Shown here: one piece after another, positions 17,906 to 27,565 of the stretch
Layout of the letters: each line of letters begins with the position of its first letter
Position numbering within the stretch: position 1 is the stretch's first letter
From: an uncultured Latescibacterota bacterium
Lineage (GTDB): Bacteria > Latescibacterota > UBA2968
Reading direction: 5' to 3'
Assembly: GCA_958295785.1 (NCBI GenBank)
Contig: OY282377.1
Coordinates: 1,502,394 to 1,566,393 of the forward strand
DNA length: 64,000 nt
The notes under the pieces: generated by a model
What the model saw: only the letters and a program-made list of their open reading frames with translations
What the model was told of the DNA's origin: nothing
Databases searched by the model: none
Made by a program: the position numbers and the translations under genes

Positions 17906-19708
17906 ATGGTGTTTCGCGTTGCACTGGCTGTGTTGTGCTGTGGTGCTTTGCTTGCAGGGGCGGCTGATGCCGGCAAATTGAAGTTGCCCTATGCGGAGGC
18001 GGGATTGAGCAAAGAGCAAGCCGCGGCGTATTTGTTGGAACGCTTTGCCTTTGGCCCTCGGCCGGGCGAAGTGGAGAAAGTGGCCAAGATGGGGCCCGAG
18101 AAGTGGTTGGCGCAGCAGTTGGCGGGCAATTTGCCGGACGAAGAGCTCGACAAACGCCTGAAAGCATTTCCCGCGCTGGAAATGACGCTGACGAAAATGA
18201 ACGCGGTCTATGTGCAAAATGGGCAGCTCCGCAATAGGATGAAAAGAGAAGGGGTGCTGGATCCCGCGAACACGCCGCGCAAAGAGATGAATGAAAAGAT
18301 GCAGGCGTATCGCGAGAAACACGGGTTGCGCCCTTATGGCATGATTTCCAATCAGGAACTCCGCGGGCAAAAAGTGATGCGGGCGGTTTACAGCGAAAAT
18401 CAACTCGCCGAAGTGCTCACGGGTTTCTGGTTTAACCACTTCAATGTGACGACGCGCGATGGCGGCGCGCGGCCTCGCGTGCTTTCCTATGAACGCGATG
18501 CGATTCGCCCAAATGTGCTGGGCGAGTTTCGCACCATTTTGGGCACCACGGCAAAACATCCCGCGATGTTGTACTATCTGGACAACGCGCAGTCGCGCAT
18601 GGCGCCCCCTCCGCCAAAGAATCAGCCCAAAGTGGCAAAATCCGAAGGCGATGGCGAGATGGGCATGGATGGCGGGATGGGCATGGATGGCGGGATGGAC
18701 GGTGGGATGATGGCTGGCGAGAGCATGGCAAAGGCCCCCGCGCCTGCACAGGCGAAAGCCCCTGCGAGACCCAAACGCAAATACGGGTTGAACGAGAACT
18801 ACGCCCGCGAATTGATGGAGTTGCACACGCTGGGCGTGGATGGCGGCTATACGCAGAAAGATGTCACCGAAGTTGCGCGCGTGTTGACCGGCTGGGGCAC
18901 AATGCCCTACAGGAATCAGCGCAAAAATGTCGAGAAGCAAATTGCAAACGGGAATAAAAACCTCATTCGAGACGGGGAATTTCTGTTTCGCAAGGCGTGG
19001 CACGATTCAAAATCCAAAGTGGTCTTGGGTGAAGAATTTCCGGCAGGGGGTGGCATAGAAGAAGGCGAGCGCGTCTTGGATATGCTGGTCGCACACCCGT
19101 CAACAGCGCGTTTTATTTCCACCAAGTTGGCGCGGCGATTTGTCAACGATGAACCGCCAGCGGGTTTGGTCGATGCGATGGCCGAAACATTTTCCCAAAC
19201 CAATGGGGATTTGGCCGCGGTGATGGCCACTTTGGCGCAATCGCGGGCATTTTGGGCCGAGGCCAAAACGCGCAGCAAGATGAAATCGCCGTTTGAATTG
19301 GCGGTATCTTCTCTCCGCGCATTGGAAGCCGATGTGAAAAATCCACAGCCGCTGATGCGCTGGTTTGATCGCATGGGCGAACCGCTTTACGGCTATGTGC
19401 CGCCCACGGGTTATCCCGACTATGCCGAGTCGTGGACAAATTCGGGCACGCTGGTCGCGCGCATGAACTTTGGCATTCACCTGGCCACGGGGCGCATTAA
19501 CGGGATCGTGCTGAAGCGATTGCCCAAAGATAGAGATTGGGATTCCACGGAACGGGCCTTGGCGGTTTACGGCAAGTTGTTGTTGCCGGCGCAAGATACG
19601 AGTGCCATTGCCGCCGAGATCAAAGGCGTGATCCCCAAAGACGCGGCACGCAAAGATATTCAGGTGGTCAGTATGTTGATCGGGTCGCCGGAATTTCAAT
19701 ACCGATAG
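17906..19708 (+). CDS. DUF1800 family protein
   Basis: The 600-residue product has a signal peptide (MVFRVALAVLCCGALLAGAADA). LLERFAFGPRPGEVEKVAKMG, LTGFWFNHFNV, YYLDNAQSR, NENYARELMELHTLGVDGGY and VARVLTGW are the DUF1800 signature blocks. The role of the family is unknown; it nearly always sits beside a DUF1501 gene, as here. A low-complexity Met/Gly/Asp insert followed by Ala/Pro/Lys (residues about 248-292) interrupts the domain. I chose ATG 17906 because GAGGAGG lies seven bases upstream, against an in-frame ATG 66 bp earlier without such a site. Confidence 0.92.
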   Translation: MVFRVALAVLCCGALLAGAADAGKLKLPYAEAGLSKEQAAAYLLERFAFGPRPGEVEKVAKMGPEKWLAQQLAGNLPDEELDKRLKAFPALEMTLTKMNAVYVQNGQLRNRMKREGVLDPANTPRKEMNEKMQAYREKHGLRPYGMISNQELRGQKVMRAVYSENQLAEVLTGFWFNHFNVTTRDGGARPRVLSYERDAIRPNVLGEFRTILGTTAKHPAMLYYLDNAQSRMAPPPPKNQPKVAKSEGDGEMGMDGGMGMDGGMDGGMMAGESMAKAPAPAQAKAPARPKRKYGLNENYARELMELHTLGVDGGYTQKDVTEVARVLTGWGTMPYRNQRKNVEKQIANGNKNLIRDGEFLFRKAWHDSKSKVVLGEEFPAGGGIEEGERVLDMLVAHPSTARFISTKLARRFVNDEPPAGLVDAMAETFSQTNGDLAAVMATLAQSRAFWAEAKTRSKMKSPFELAVSSLRALEADVKNPQPLMRWFDRMGEPLYGYVPPTGYPDYAESWTNSGTLVARMNFGIHLATGRINGIVLKRLPKDRDWDSTERALAVYGKLLLPAQDTSAIAAEIKGVIPKDAARKDIQVVSMLIGSPEFQYR

Positions 19709-19735
19709 AAGTCGATTCTCACAAAGGAGGTTGTT

Positions 19736-21022
19736 ATGGAATGGACGCGAAGGGCATTTATGAAGGGCAGTGGGCTGGCGTTGTTTTCCATGTCGTTTGG
19801 CGGTACGCCGCTGTTTTTGAGCCGCGCTGCCGATGCTGCAAATAATCCGCTGGCGCACAGCCGCCGCAAAGTGCTGGTGACGATTTTTCAGCGCGGCGCG
19901 ATGGATGGTTTGATGGCGGTGACGCCGTTTAACGATCCCGCGCTCGCCGAGGCGCGCCCCAATTTGTTTATGCGCTTGAACGATGCGAAAAATGAGCTGA
20001 CGGATTTGGATGGTCGCTTTGCACTTCATCCCGCGTTTGCAGATTTGGCCCCTCTGTACAAGGAGGGGCGCATGGCCGTTGTTCACGGCGTTGGCTCTCC
20101 CAATAAGACGCGGTCGCATTTTGATGCCCAAGATTATATGGAGACGGGCACGCCGGGGATGAAAGGCACGCGGTCGGGGTGGCTCAACCGCGCAGTGGGC
20201 CTGCTCGGGCACGAGGGCACGCCGTTTCGATCTGTGGCGTTGACCAAAGCATTGCCGCGCGCATTTTACGGCGATATGCCCGCACTCGCGGTGGATGATT
20301 TGCGATCCTTTGGCATTCAGATGCCGGGCAATCACCAGGTTGCCGAACAGCTCGAGGAAGGGTTTGAGCACATGTACGCCCGAAGTGCCAAACGGCTGGT
20401 TCAGCGGGTGAGCAATGAAAGTTTTGAAGCCATCGAGATGTTGGAAAAAACGAATTTGAGAAATTACAAACCCGCCAATGGCGCGAAGTATCCCACGACG
20501 GCAACGGGCAATCTTACGGCATTGGGCCGCAGGATGCAGCAAATTGCCATGCTCATTAAGTCCGATGTGGGCCTCGAGGTTGCCTTCACCGAGACGGGCG
20601 GCTGGGATACGCATGTGCAACAGGGCACGACAACGGGTTCTTTCTCGAATAAGGCCACGGAACTGTCGCAGGCCATTGCGGCTTTCTGGACGGATCTGGG
20701 CACGCATCAAGACGATGTGGTGCTGATGACCATGACCGAATTTGGCCGCACAGTACACCAGAACGGTTCGCTCGGAACGGATCACGGTCGCGGGTCGTGT
20801 TTGTTTGTGCTGGGCAATGAAGTGGACGGTGGCAAAGTCCACGGCACAGTGCCAGAAAAACTGGTGAAAGACGCGCTCGAAGATCGGCGCGATTTGCCCG
20901 TGACGACAGATTTCCGATCTGTGTTTGCCGATGTGGCTGGAAAGCATCTGCATATTGATCGGGCAAAGGATAGCGCGATGTTCCCCGGTTGGAAGGGCGA
21001 GCGGTTTAAGGTGATGGCGTAA
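19736..21022 (+). CDS. DUF1501 family protein (Tat-exported, alkaline-phosphatase-like fold)
   Basis: The 428-residue product starts with a Tat signal: TRRAFMKGSGLALFSMSFGG. LVTIFQRGAMDGLMAVTP, GGWDTHVQQ and MTEFGRTVHQNGSLGTDHGR are typical DUF1501 blocks (sulfatase/phosphatase-like superfamily). Tat export implies folding, perhaps with a metal, before crossing the inner membrane. AAAGGAGG precedes the ATG, 27 bp after the DUF1800 stop. The two are predicted to be co-transcribed and to work as a pair; the reaction is unknown. A hairpin terminator follows. Confidence 0.92.
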   Translation: MEWTRRAFMKGSGLALFSMSFGGTPLFLSRAADAANNPLAHSRRKVLVTIFQRGAMDGLMAVTPFNDPALAEARPNLFMRLNDAKNELTDLDGRFALHPAFADLAPLYKEGRMAVVHGVGSPNKTRSHFDAQDYMETGTPGMKGTRSGWLNRAVGLLGHEGTPFRSVALTKALPRAFYGDMPALAVDDLRSFGIQMPGNHQVAEQLEEGFEHMYARSAKRLVQRVSNESFEAIEMLEKTNLRNYKPANGAKYPTTATGNLTALGRRMQQIAMLIKSDVGLEVAFTETGGWDTHVQQGTTTGSFSNKATELSQAIAAFWTDLGTHQDDVVLMTMTEFGRTVHQNGSLGTDHGRGSCLFVLGNEVDGGKVHGTVPEKLVKDALEDRRDLPVTTDFRSVFADVAGKHLHIDRAKDSAMFPGWKGERFKVMA

Positions 21023-21049
21023 AGGCGCGATCCTTTCTCCCAGATGTCA

Positions 21050-21086
21050 AAAAAACTCGGGTGCTTTTTGGGCACTCGAGTTTTTT
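21050..21086. terminator. Bidirectional terminator between convergent genes
   Basis: AAAAAACTCGGGTGC (21050-21064) pairs with GGCACTCGAGTTTTTT (21071-21086), with one mismatch and T tracts on both strands. It separates the DUF1501 gene (plus) from the sulfatase (minus). Confidence 0.85.
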
Positions 21087-21116
21087 GCGTTTGCGGGCCG
21101 GTTGATTGTGCAAGCC

Positions 21117-22616
21117 CTATCCCATCGCGTCGACGCGTTGGCATTTCTCGTTGAGCCGCTGTTCGGCATCAACACCGCGCATTTGGTGGGTGTGTCGGGC
21201 GATGCGAGGGGCCACGATGAGATAGCCCCGGGCATTTGGCCCTCTGCTTTTGGTGGTCCCATCGAGGGCTGTTTTGAGGTCGGCGATGTCGCCGCGCCAA
21301 GCTAGGAGGGCATGGCGGAGTTCATTGCGGATTTCGAGATGGTCTGCGTGGTCGTAGAGGTCGTTTTGTTCTTTGGGATCGTTTATGCGGTCAAACAGAC
21401 GCCCTTCGTCTTCTTCAAAAAAGTAGGAGAGTTTCCAGCGTTTGGTGGCAAGGGCGCATGATTTATACAGGGTGGCAACGGCGCATTGCCGGGGGGATTG
21501 TTCCCCTTGGCTCAACGGTGTGAACAGGTCAAATCCCTGCATGGAAGGGCATTCTGTGCCAGCGGCTGCGAGGAATGTGGTGGGGATGTCGTTCCACAAG
21601 GCGAAGTCGCGTGTTTCTCCTTGCGGAAGGGTGCCGGGCATGCTCATCATAAAGGGCACGCGCCAAGATTCATCGTAAACATTGTGTTTGTCATTAAAGC
21701 CGTGATCAAAAAACTGTTGCCCGTGATCCGATGTGAAAATGATCAGGGTATTTTCTCGTAGATTATTCCGATCGAGGCAGTTCAAAATGCGACCGAGCAG
21801 GGCATCGCAGTACGCGGCAAACGCATAGTAGAGGCGTCTCAATTCCATGATGGTGTCGCGATATTGCGGATCGTAGATGCGGCCAATGGCTTCGCGCCAA
21901 TAGCCCACATCGGTTGGGTCTTCTCCCGAATGGCATTCGTTTGTAGATTTGATGCCGAGCAGGCGTTTGGTGTGCAGGGGTTGGTTTTGCTCTTCGCCTG
22001 CGGTGTAATTCAGTTCGGGCAGGTTGTCGCAGTCCTCGTAGAAGGTGAGCCAATCGCCCGGTGGACATTCGGGAGGATGAGGGGCGGGAAATGAGCAGAA
22101 GGCAAAAAAGGGGCCGGAATTGCTTTTGACGACTTTGTCGATTTGTTCAATGGTTTGTTTCGCAAAAAAAGTATCGAGAAAATGTTCTTCCGGCACGGGC
22201 GTGGGTTGTGTGTGGCAGTCTTGCGGGGTGAACCCGTGTTGTGCGATATATTGTTTGTATTCGTCGTTGCCTATCGCGATGTCAAAGGTATCGGGCGTTT
22301 GCCCAAAGTGCTGTTTGCCCACCATGATGTTGGTATAACCCCGTTCTTTGAGCAGGTCGGGCAACGTGGGAAAATGCGTGAGGCGGGTCATGCCATTTTC
22401 CCACACGCCGTGAATGGGCGTGTGCAGGCCGGTGATGAGGCTGCTGCGGGCAGGGCTACATACCGGCGAAGAGGTGTGTCCCTGCGTGAACATCACGCCT
22501 TCGGCTGCGAGGCGGTCTGCATGCGGGGAATGCGCGAACGGACTGCCCATGCAGTTGAGCGTGTCCCAGCGCTGGGTGTCTGTGGTGATGAGCAAGAGGT
22601 TGGGTCTATGGGGCAT
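21117..22616 (-). CDS. Sulfatase (formylglycine-type)
   Basis: The 499-residue product is a type I sulfatase. RPNLLLITTDTQRWDTLNCM supplies the first metal-binding Asp pair, and C53-S-P-A-R57 is the Cys-type formylglycine site. VGKQHFGQ and FTSDHGQQFFDHG are the later metal/active-site blocks. It hydrolyses sulfate esters, but the substrate (polysaccharide or small molecule) cannot be told. No signal peptide is visible from the start chosen (CGGAG 8 bases upstream), so it may act in the cytoplasm. Its start lies only 23 bp from the divergent start of the PhyH pseudogene. Confidence 0.92.
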   Translation of the reverse strand: MPHRPNLLLITTDTQRWDTLNCMGSPFAHSPHADRLAAEGVMFTQGHTSSPVCSPARSSLITGLHTPIHGVWENGMTRLTHFPTLPDLLKERGYTNIMVGKQHFGQTPDTFDIAIGNDEYKQYIAQHGFTPQDCHTQPTPVPEEHFLDTFFAKQTIEQIDKVVKSNSGPFFAFCSFPAPHPPECPPGDWLTFYEDCDNLPELNYTAGEEQNQPLHTKRLLGIKSTNECHSGEDPTDVGYWREAIGRIYDPQYRDTIMELRRLYYAFAAYCDALLGRILNCLDRNNLRENTLIIFTSDHGQQFFDHGFNDKHNVYDESWRVPFMMSMPGTLPQGETRDFALWNDIPTTFLAAAGTECPSMQGFDLFTPLSQGEQSPRQCAVATLYKSCALATKRWKLSYFFEEDEGRLFDRINDPKEQNDLYDHADHLEIRNELRHALLAWRGDIADLKTALDGTTKSRGPNARGYLIVAPRIARHTHQMRGVDAEQRLNEKCQRVDAMG

Positions 22617-22639
22617 GGTGACGCTCCGAAAGGGTTGAT

Positions 22640-23105
22640 ATGTCACTTTTAACAGTTGAAGATAAAGCCTTTTTGCGGAAAATGGGTATCTCATTCGGCG
22701 CGATGTGTTGCGCCCGGATCAGATTCAGCAGGCAGTGGATGCGCTTTGGCATTATATTGACGCGGATCGCGGGGATCCATCGACATGGATCCATGCCGGG
22801 CCGCGAAGCCCGGATTGTGGTGCTCATCCAGCGATTCGCGCCACGCTTTACGAAACAGCTTTGTTTGCGATGTGCCGCGAACTCGCCGGCGATTTGTGTA
22901 TCCGAGTGGCAGTGATGAGTGGGCGATCAAGTTGCCACATTTGAGCCACCGCACGTTCAAGGTGGTGATTTACGGGTACAGTTACAACTGGATTCGGAAT
23001 GGGTTTTATCTAAAAAATTTAGATGATGACGCGATTGCGGATTTGACCGATATTGAAATGCAACTTATAGCCGTTCATCACCAAAAAAGATGGGATCAGG
23101 TCTCC
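22640..23105 (+). pseudogene. Phytanoyl-CoA dioxygenase-like gene, frameshifted and internally deleted
   Basis: Pieces of a PhyH protein appear in different frames: an N-terminal piece (EDKAFFAENGYLIRRDVL, after allowing one missing base at about 22672, then DQIQQAVDALWHYIDADRGD) and a C-terminal piece (FKVVIYGYSYNWIRNGF, about 22962-23005), which resembles the end of the intact PhyH at 25033. The central part with the HxD iron ligands is absent. The length is about half that of the neighbours. It is a decayed paralogue in a cluster that keeps two intact copies. Confidence 0.75.
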
Positions 23106-23164
23106 CCGTCGCGGGGAGGGGGCATCATTCGTTTTCAAACAGATTTTAAGAATAGGAGGTCGCT

Positions 23165-24088
23165 ATGGTCATGCGCGTTGGAAGATGGATGTTGGGCGTT
23201 GTGTTGATCCCGCTTGTGGGCAGTGTGTGTGCTCAAGAAGCAGATCAGACGCCGCCTACCCTCGAGAATGTGGCGTATGGCCCGTATGAACGCAATGTGT
23301 TGGATTTTTGGCGGGCAGAGTCAGACGCGCCATCGCCCGTTCTGATTTATATTCACGGGGGCGGGTTCCGCAGTGGCGATAAAACGGGTATTCGCGGCAA
23401 TGCGATTGTTGACGCTTGTTTGGAAAAGGGCGTTTCGTTTGCGGCGATTAATTACCGGTTCCGATCCGTTGCGCCCATACAAGATATTTTGCGCGATGCC
23501 GCGCGGGCCGTTCAGTTTATCCGATACCATGCCATCGCGTGGCATGTCGATCCCAAACGCCTGGCTTCTTATGGCGGTTCTGCCGGCGCGGGGACTTCGC
23601 TGTGGCTGGCATTTCACGACGATTTGGCCGATCCCAACAGTGAAGATCCCGTGCTTCGCCAATCTTCGCGCCTCGTGGCTGCGGGTTCGCGCAATGGACA
23701 GTTTTCCTACGATACTACGCAATGGGAGTCTGTGCTCGGGGTGCCTATTGAAAAATTTTATTCCCGCGATGCCGCGTTTTACGGCTTGGAGAAATACAGT
23801 GATGTCGAGACCGAAAAGGGCCGACAAATTCGGGCCGATGTGGATATGCGCGGGTTGATTACAAAAGACGATCCCCCGGTGTTTTTGTTTTGCAGTCAAA
23901 AGGGCGGCGCGCCTCAAAATCGCAATCATTTCGTTCACCATCCCAAACACGCCATTGCGATCAAGGCGCGGTGCGATGAAATGGGCGTTGAGGCGGCGTT
24001 GTATTTGTCGAAGATGGGATCGCCACCGCCGGGCGGGGTCAGGCGGGCGATGTTGGCTTTCTTTTTTCGGCATTTGAACGTAAAATAA
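23165..24088 (+). CDS. Alpha/beta hydrolase (esterase/lipase-like), exported
   Basis: The 307-residue product has a signal peptide (1-20, LGVVLIPLVGSVCAQ). LIYIHGGGFRSGD (about 60-72) gives the oxyanion-hole HGGG, and ASYGGSAGAGTS (about 134-145) the nucleophile elbow with Ser at about 138. This is the hormone-sensitive-lipase/BD-FAE-like group that hydrolyses carboxyl esters in the periplasm or outside. ATAGGAGG lies six bases before the ATG. It is followed by a PhyH gene after 12 bp, so co-transcription is likely. It sits in a sulfatase/oxygenase cluster, which suggests stepwise breakdown of decorated substrates. Confidence 0.85.
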   Translation: MVMRVGRWMLGVVLIPLVGSVCAQEADQTPPTLENVAYGPYERNVLDFWRAESDAPSPVLIYIHGGGFRSGDKTGIRGNAIVDACLEKGVSFAAINYRFRSVAPIQDILRDAARAVQFIRYHAIAWHVDPKRLASYGGSAGAGTSLWLAFHDDLADPNSEDPVLRQSSRLVAAGSRNGQFSYDTTQWESVLGVPIEKFYSRDAAFYGLEKYSDVETEKGRQIRADVDMRGLITKDDPPVFLFCSQKGGAPQNRNHFVHHPKHAIAIKARCDEMGVEAALYLSKMGSPPPGGVRRAMLAFFFRHLNVK

Positions 24089-24100
24089 AAGGAGGTCGCT

Positions 24101-24985
24101 GTGGCTTATGAGGTCTTGACAGACGCGCAGGCCGCGCATTTTGTCGCGCAGGGGTATGTGAAGTTGGAGGGGTGTTTTGAGAAGGCGGAGATTCAGGACT
24201 GGCTGGATTTGGCTTATGCGCGCTTGGGATATGATCGAGATGATCCGAGTACATGGGAAGCAGATCGCATTCACATGCCGTCGATGAATCGGCGGGCCGT
24301 TGCCGAGTTCGCGCCCAAAGCGTGGGGCGGGATTTGCGATGTGATGGGCGGCATAGAGCGCGTTCAGGGCGAACCCTCGTGGGGAGATGGGTTTATCATT
24401 AACTTTCACAAAGATGCCGATGATCCCTGGCTTCCGTCTGCAAAACGCGGGGGGTGGCACAAGGATGGGAATTTCTTTCGGCACTTCTTGGACAGCCCCG
24501 AACAAGGGCTGTTGACAGTGGTCGTTTGGGACGATGTGTTGCCAAATAGCGGCGGTACATATCTCGCGCCAGAGTCAATACCCAAGGTTGCGAGATATTT
24601 GTACGACCATCCCGAAGGCTTAGAACCCGGCGCATTTGGAAAACAGATCGAAGGGTGTGAGGGCTTTGTCGAGGCGACGGGCAAGGCGGGCGATGTATAT
24701 CTCATTCATCCGTATATGTTGCACGCTGCCGCGCCCAATCCGTCGGGCCGCCCGCGATTTATCACCAATCCGCCGGTGGCGTTCAAAGAGCCGATGAATT
24801 TCAACCGCGAGGATCCCGAGGATTTTTCGCTGGTCGAAAAGGTCGTGCTGAACGCGCTGGGCGTGGAGCGGTTGGATTACCAAATCACGGGCGAGCGCGA
24901 GCAGTATTACACCGAGTTTCGCCGCGAGCGAGAGCGGATGCTGGAGGAACAAAAAGCGCGTTTGGCTGCATTGGCTGGTGTGTAA
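24101..24985 (+). CDS. Phytanoyl-CoA dioxygenase family protein (Fe(II)/2-oxoglutarate oxygenase)
   Basis: The 294-residue product starts at GTG, five bases after AAAAGGAGG. GGWHKDGNFF (about 117-126) holds the HxD iron ligands (His about 119, Asp about 121). LIHPYMLHAAAPN provides the distal His, and GRPRF the Arg that would bind 2-oxoglutarate. PhyH enzymes hydroxylate small molecules using Fe(II), O2 and 2-oxoglutarate. The family is expanded in Poribacteria/Latescibacterota-like genomes, and substrates are mostly unknown. The C-terminal 30 residues are Arg/Glu-rich and probably helical (FRRERERMLEEQKARLAA). Confidence 0.93.
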   Translation: MAYEVLTDAQAAHFVAQGYVKLEGCFEKAEIQDWLDLAYARLGYDRDDPSTWEADRIHMPSMNRRAVAEFAPKAWGGICDVMGGIERVQGEPSWGDGFIINFHKDADDPWLPSAKRGGWHKDGNFFRHFLDSPEQGLLTVVVWDDVLPNSGGTYLAPESIPKVARYLYDHPEGLEPGAFGKQIEGCEGFVEATGKAGDVYLIHPYMLHAAAPNPSGRPRFITNPPVAFKEPMNFNREDPEDFSLVEKVVLNALGVERLDYQITGEREQYYTEFRRERERMLEEQKARLAALAGV

Positions 24986-25032
24986 TCCGATTCGCTAATT
25001 CGTTGATTCGCTGATTCGTCAAGGAGGTTGCA

Positions 25033-25887
25033 ATGGATGCGAGATGTTTGGATTATTGTGTCACCGAAGAAGAGCGGTTGAAGTTTGAGCGCGATGGGTT
25101 TTTTGTGCTCGAAGATGTGCTGCCCGAGGATTTGGTGGATGAATTGATTCCGGTGGTGGATCGGGTGGATGGCGCGTATCGCAAGCGCGAGGGGATGGGA
25201 TCAGATGTGCGGGCCAATATGCTGGATTTTATCGGTCGAGACGATCTGTTTTTGGAATTGCTCGATTGGTACAAGACATTTCCCAAAGTGTGGGGCCTGC
25301 TGAATTGGAATATCCAGCTCTACCACACTCACATGATTGTGACGCCGCCGGCCGGCCCTGACAAATCGCTTGAGAAAGACGGGCCGGGGCTTGGATTTCA
25401 TCAGGATAGCGGTCGCCTCAATCTCGATATCGAGACGAATCCGCGTCCGAGGATTTCGTTGAAGGTGGCGTTCTTTTTGACCGATGCCTCGCAACCTGGT
25501 CGCGGGAATTTTGTCGCAGTGCCCGGTTCGCATTTGATCAATGCGTTTCCCGGCGAGAGTCGCCAGGATATGCCCGAACGCGGGATGCAAGTCTGTGTGC
25601 CCAAAGGCGGCGCGGTTGTTTTTGATCGGCGCATCTGGCATTCGAGCAGCGCCAATTATTGGCACGAGCCGAGGCGCACCTTGTTTTACGGTTATAGCTA
25701 TCGCTGGCTGCGCCCGCGCGACAATATGACGGTGGATCACTTTATGGCGCGTTGCGATCCCATTCGCAGGCAGTTGCTCGGCGCGAGCCCCTCGGGCGGG
25801 TTTGGCTATACGTCGCCCAAGCCCGAAGACGTGCCCCTGAAAGCGTGGATCGAAACGCATTTGGGCGCAGAAGCCATAGCGGCTTAG
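25033..25887 (+). CDS. Phytanoyl-CoA dioxygenase family protein, second paralogue
   Basis: The 284-residue product has the HxD in LGFHQDSGRLN (about 120-130), a distal His in RRIWHSSSANY (about 198-208) and the terminal block RRTLFYGYSYRWLRPRDNM. It is clearly diverged from the upstream paralogue, so the two probably have different substrates. AAGGAGG sits six bases before ATG. The 47 bp between the genes contain a short run of variants of GATTCGCTAATTCG, a micro-repeat with no known role. A PhyH pseudogene sharing the YGYSY-W motif lies upstream at 22640. Confidence 0.93.
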   Translation: MDARCLDYCVTEEERLKFERDGFFVLEDVLPEDLVDELIPVVDRVDGAYRKREGMGSDVRANMLDFIGRDDLFLELLDWYKTFPKVWGLLNWNIQLYHTHMIVTPPAGPDKSLEKDGPGLGFHQDSGRLNLDIETNPRPRISLKVAFFLTDASQPGRGNFVAVPGSHLINAFPGESRQDMPERGMQVCVPKGGAVVFDRRIWHSSSANYWHEPRRTLFYGYSYRWLRPRDNMTVDHFMARCDPIRRQLLGASPSGGFGYTSPKPEDVPLKAWIETHLGAEAIAA

Positions 25888-26057
25888 GCTTTGATCGGTT
25901 CCCGACCCTCTGGCGAGATGTGAGGCAGGCTGACTGCTTATGGCGTCGTTTGTAGGCCATCGGCGAGGGTAGCGGAAGGCGCAACATCAGATTTTCAGAA
26001 TGGGCTTTTGTGGAGTTCGAGATAGTCTGCCGCCGCTTCTTCAATTGGAGCCGTCGT

Positions 26058-27518
26058 ATGACAGACAGACCCAATATCATTTTTATTTTGACCGATCAGC
26101 ATCGGTTGTCGGGCGTGGGGGCGTATGGTGAGACCCCGTGCCGGACGCCGAATATTGATCGCATGGCAGCAGAAGGCGTGTTGTTTGAAAATGCCTATAC
26201 CGTGTATCCGGTGTGTAGTCCGGCGCGGGGCACGTTGCAAACCGGGGTGTATCCGCATACGCACGGCATCACGTCCAATATCCACGAGGTGGGGTGCAGC
26301 ATCCACGAGTTGGAGGATCGCGCCGAACTTTTGCCGCGGCGCCTGCAAGCGGCGGGCTATGGCACGGGATATACGGGAAAGTGGCATCTCGGCTCGGAAA
26401 AAACCCATGCGTTTCAGGGGGCAAACAGGCCGTCCTTGCCTTCGCGCATCGGGTATGAGGGGCAGGATTTTGCCGGGCACGGCGGCGCGGGTTCGAGCTA
26501 TGCGGGCTACCGGGAATGGGCGCGGGCAAAGGGCTACGCGCCGGGGGTGAAACCCTGGGCAGAATCCACGCGGATGATCCGCAAGGGGGTTGGCGAGTTG
26601 ACCGTGCCCACAGAGGCGACTGTGCCGGCGTATTTGGTCGATCAGGTGATCGAGATGATCGGGTCGTTTCAACAGCGCGATGTGCCGTATTTCATCAGTT
26701 TGAATTTCTGGGGGCCGCACGGGCCGTATCACGCCACAGGCGAATTTCTCGACTGGTATCGGGAGGTGGAGATCCCGCCGTGGGCAAATTGCGATTGGCC
26801 TTCGCGGGCCATTCCCGGCCCGCATCACCTGAAAATTCACTGGGACAGGGAAAATTTGACGTGGGATGATTGGGCGATGGGCATTCGCTATTACTATGCG
26901 CGGGTGTCGATGATCGACAGTCAGATTGGGCGACTGTGCGATGGGTTGAGGGCGAGCGGGGAGTTGGAGAATACAGTGCTGATTTTTACCGCGGATCACG
27001 GCGAGACCCTGGGCAGCCATGGGGGCTTGCTGGATAAGGGATGGCATCATTTTGAAGAGACGCACCGCATCCCGATGGTTATCCGGCTGCCGGATTATGC
27101 GGGCACACGCATACCCGAGTTCGCGTCTCTGGTCGATATGTATCCCACGATTTTGGATTTGGCCGGCGGGCAGTACCGGCAAGACGCGATTCACGGGCGG
27201 TCTTTGTTGCCGCTCATTCGCGGGGAGGCAACCGATTGGCGCGACGCGGTCGTCACCGAGTTTTTGGGCTTGGGCAATGTCGCCACGTCGATGAAAACGC
27301 TGCGGATGGGGCATCTGAAATACGGGTGCAATTTGACAGGACAGGACGAGTTGTACGATCTGCAACGCGATCCCCACGAGATGCACAATGTGATCGCCGA
27401 CCCCGAATACGCCGATGACTTGGCGCGGTTGAAGGCGCGGTTGAAGCAGTGGATGGCGGAGACAAATGACCCTGCGTTGCGGATGTATCGCTGGCGCGAG
27501 CGCGAGGCGATAGGATAG
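26058..27518 (+). CDS. Sulfatase (formylglycine-type)
   Basis: The 486-residue product has DRPNIIFILTDQHRLSGVGA (metal-binding Asp at 13), the site C53-S-P-A-R57, TGKWHLG (about 111-117) and FTADHGETLGSHG. It resembles heparan/choline-type sulfatases, but specificity is not determinable. No signal peptide is seen. ATG 26058 has GGAG eight bases upstream; an in-frame start 48 bp earlier has none. It lies 170 bp after the PhyH gene on the same strand. Confidence 0.93.
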   Translation: MTDRPNIIFILTDQHRLSGVGAYGETPCRTPNIDRMAAEGVLFENAYTVYPVCSPARGTLQTGVYPHTHGITSNIHEVGCSIHELEDRAELLPRRLQAAGYGTGYTGKWHLGSEKTHAFQGANRPSLPSRIGYEGQDFAGHGGAGSSYAGYREWARAKGYAPGVKPWAESTRMIRKGVGELTVPTEATVPAYLVDQVIEMIGSFQQRDVPYFISLNFWGPHGPYHATGEFLDWYREVEIPPWANCDWPSRAIPGPHHLKIHWDRENLTWDDWAMGIRYYYARVSMIDSQIGRLCDGLRASGELENTVLIFTADHGETLGSHGGLLDKGWHHFEETHRIPMVIRLPDYAGTRIPEFASLVDMYPTILDLAGGQYRQDAIHGRSLLPLIRGEATDWRDAVVTEFLGLGNVATSMKTLRMGHLKYGCNLTGQDELYDLQRDPHEMHNVIADPEYADDLARLKARLKQWMAETNDPALRMYRWREREAIG

Positions 27519-27536
27519 GGATGCGATAGATGGATC

Positions 27537-27565
27537 TTGACACATCTACGCTTATCCGTTATGTT
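27537..27565 (+). promoter_or_regulatory. Sigma-70-type promoter
   Basis: TTGACA (27537-27542), a 17-bp spacer and TATGTT (27560-27565). It lies 105 bp before the start of the broken NYN-domain gene. Confidence 0.55.
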
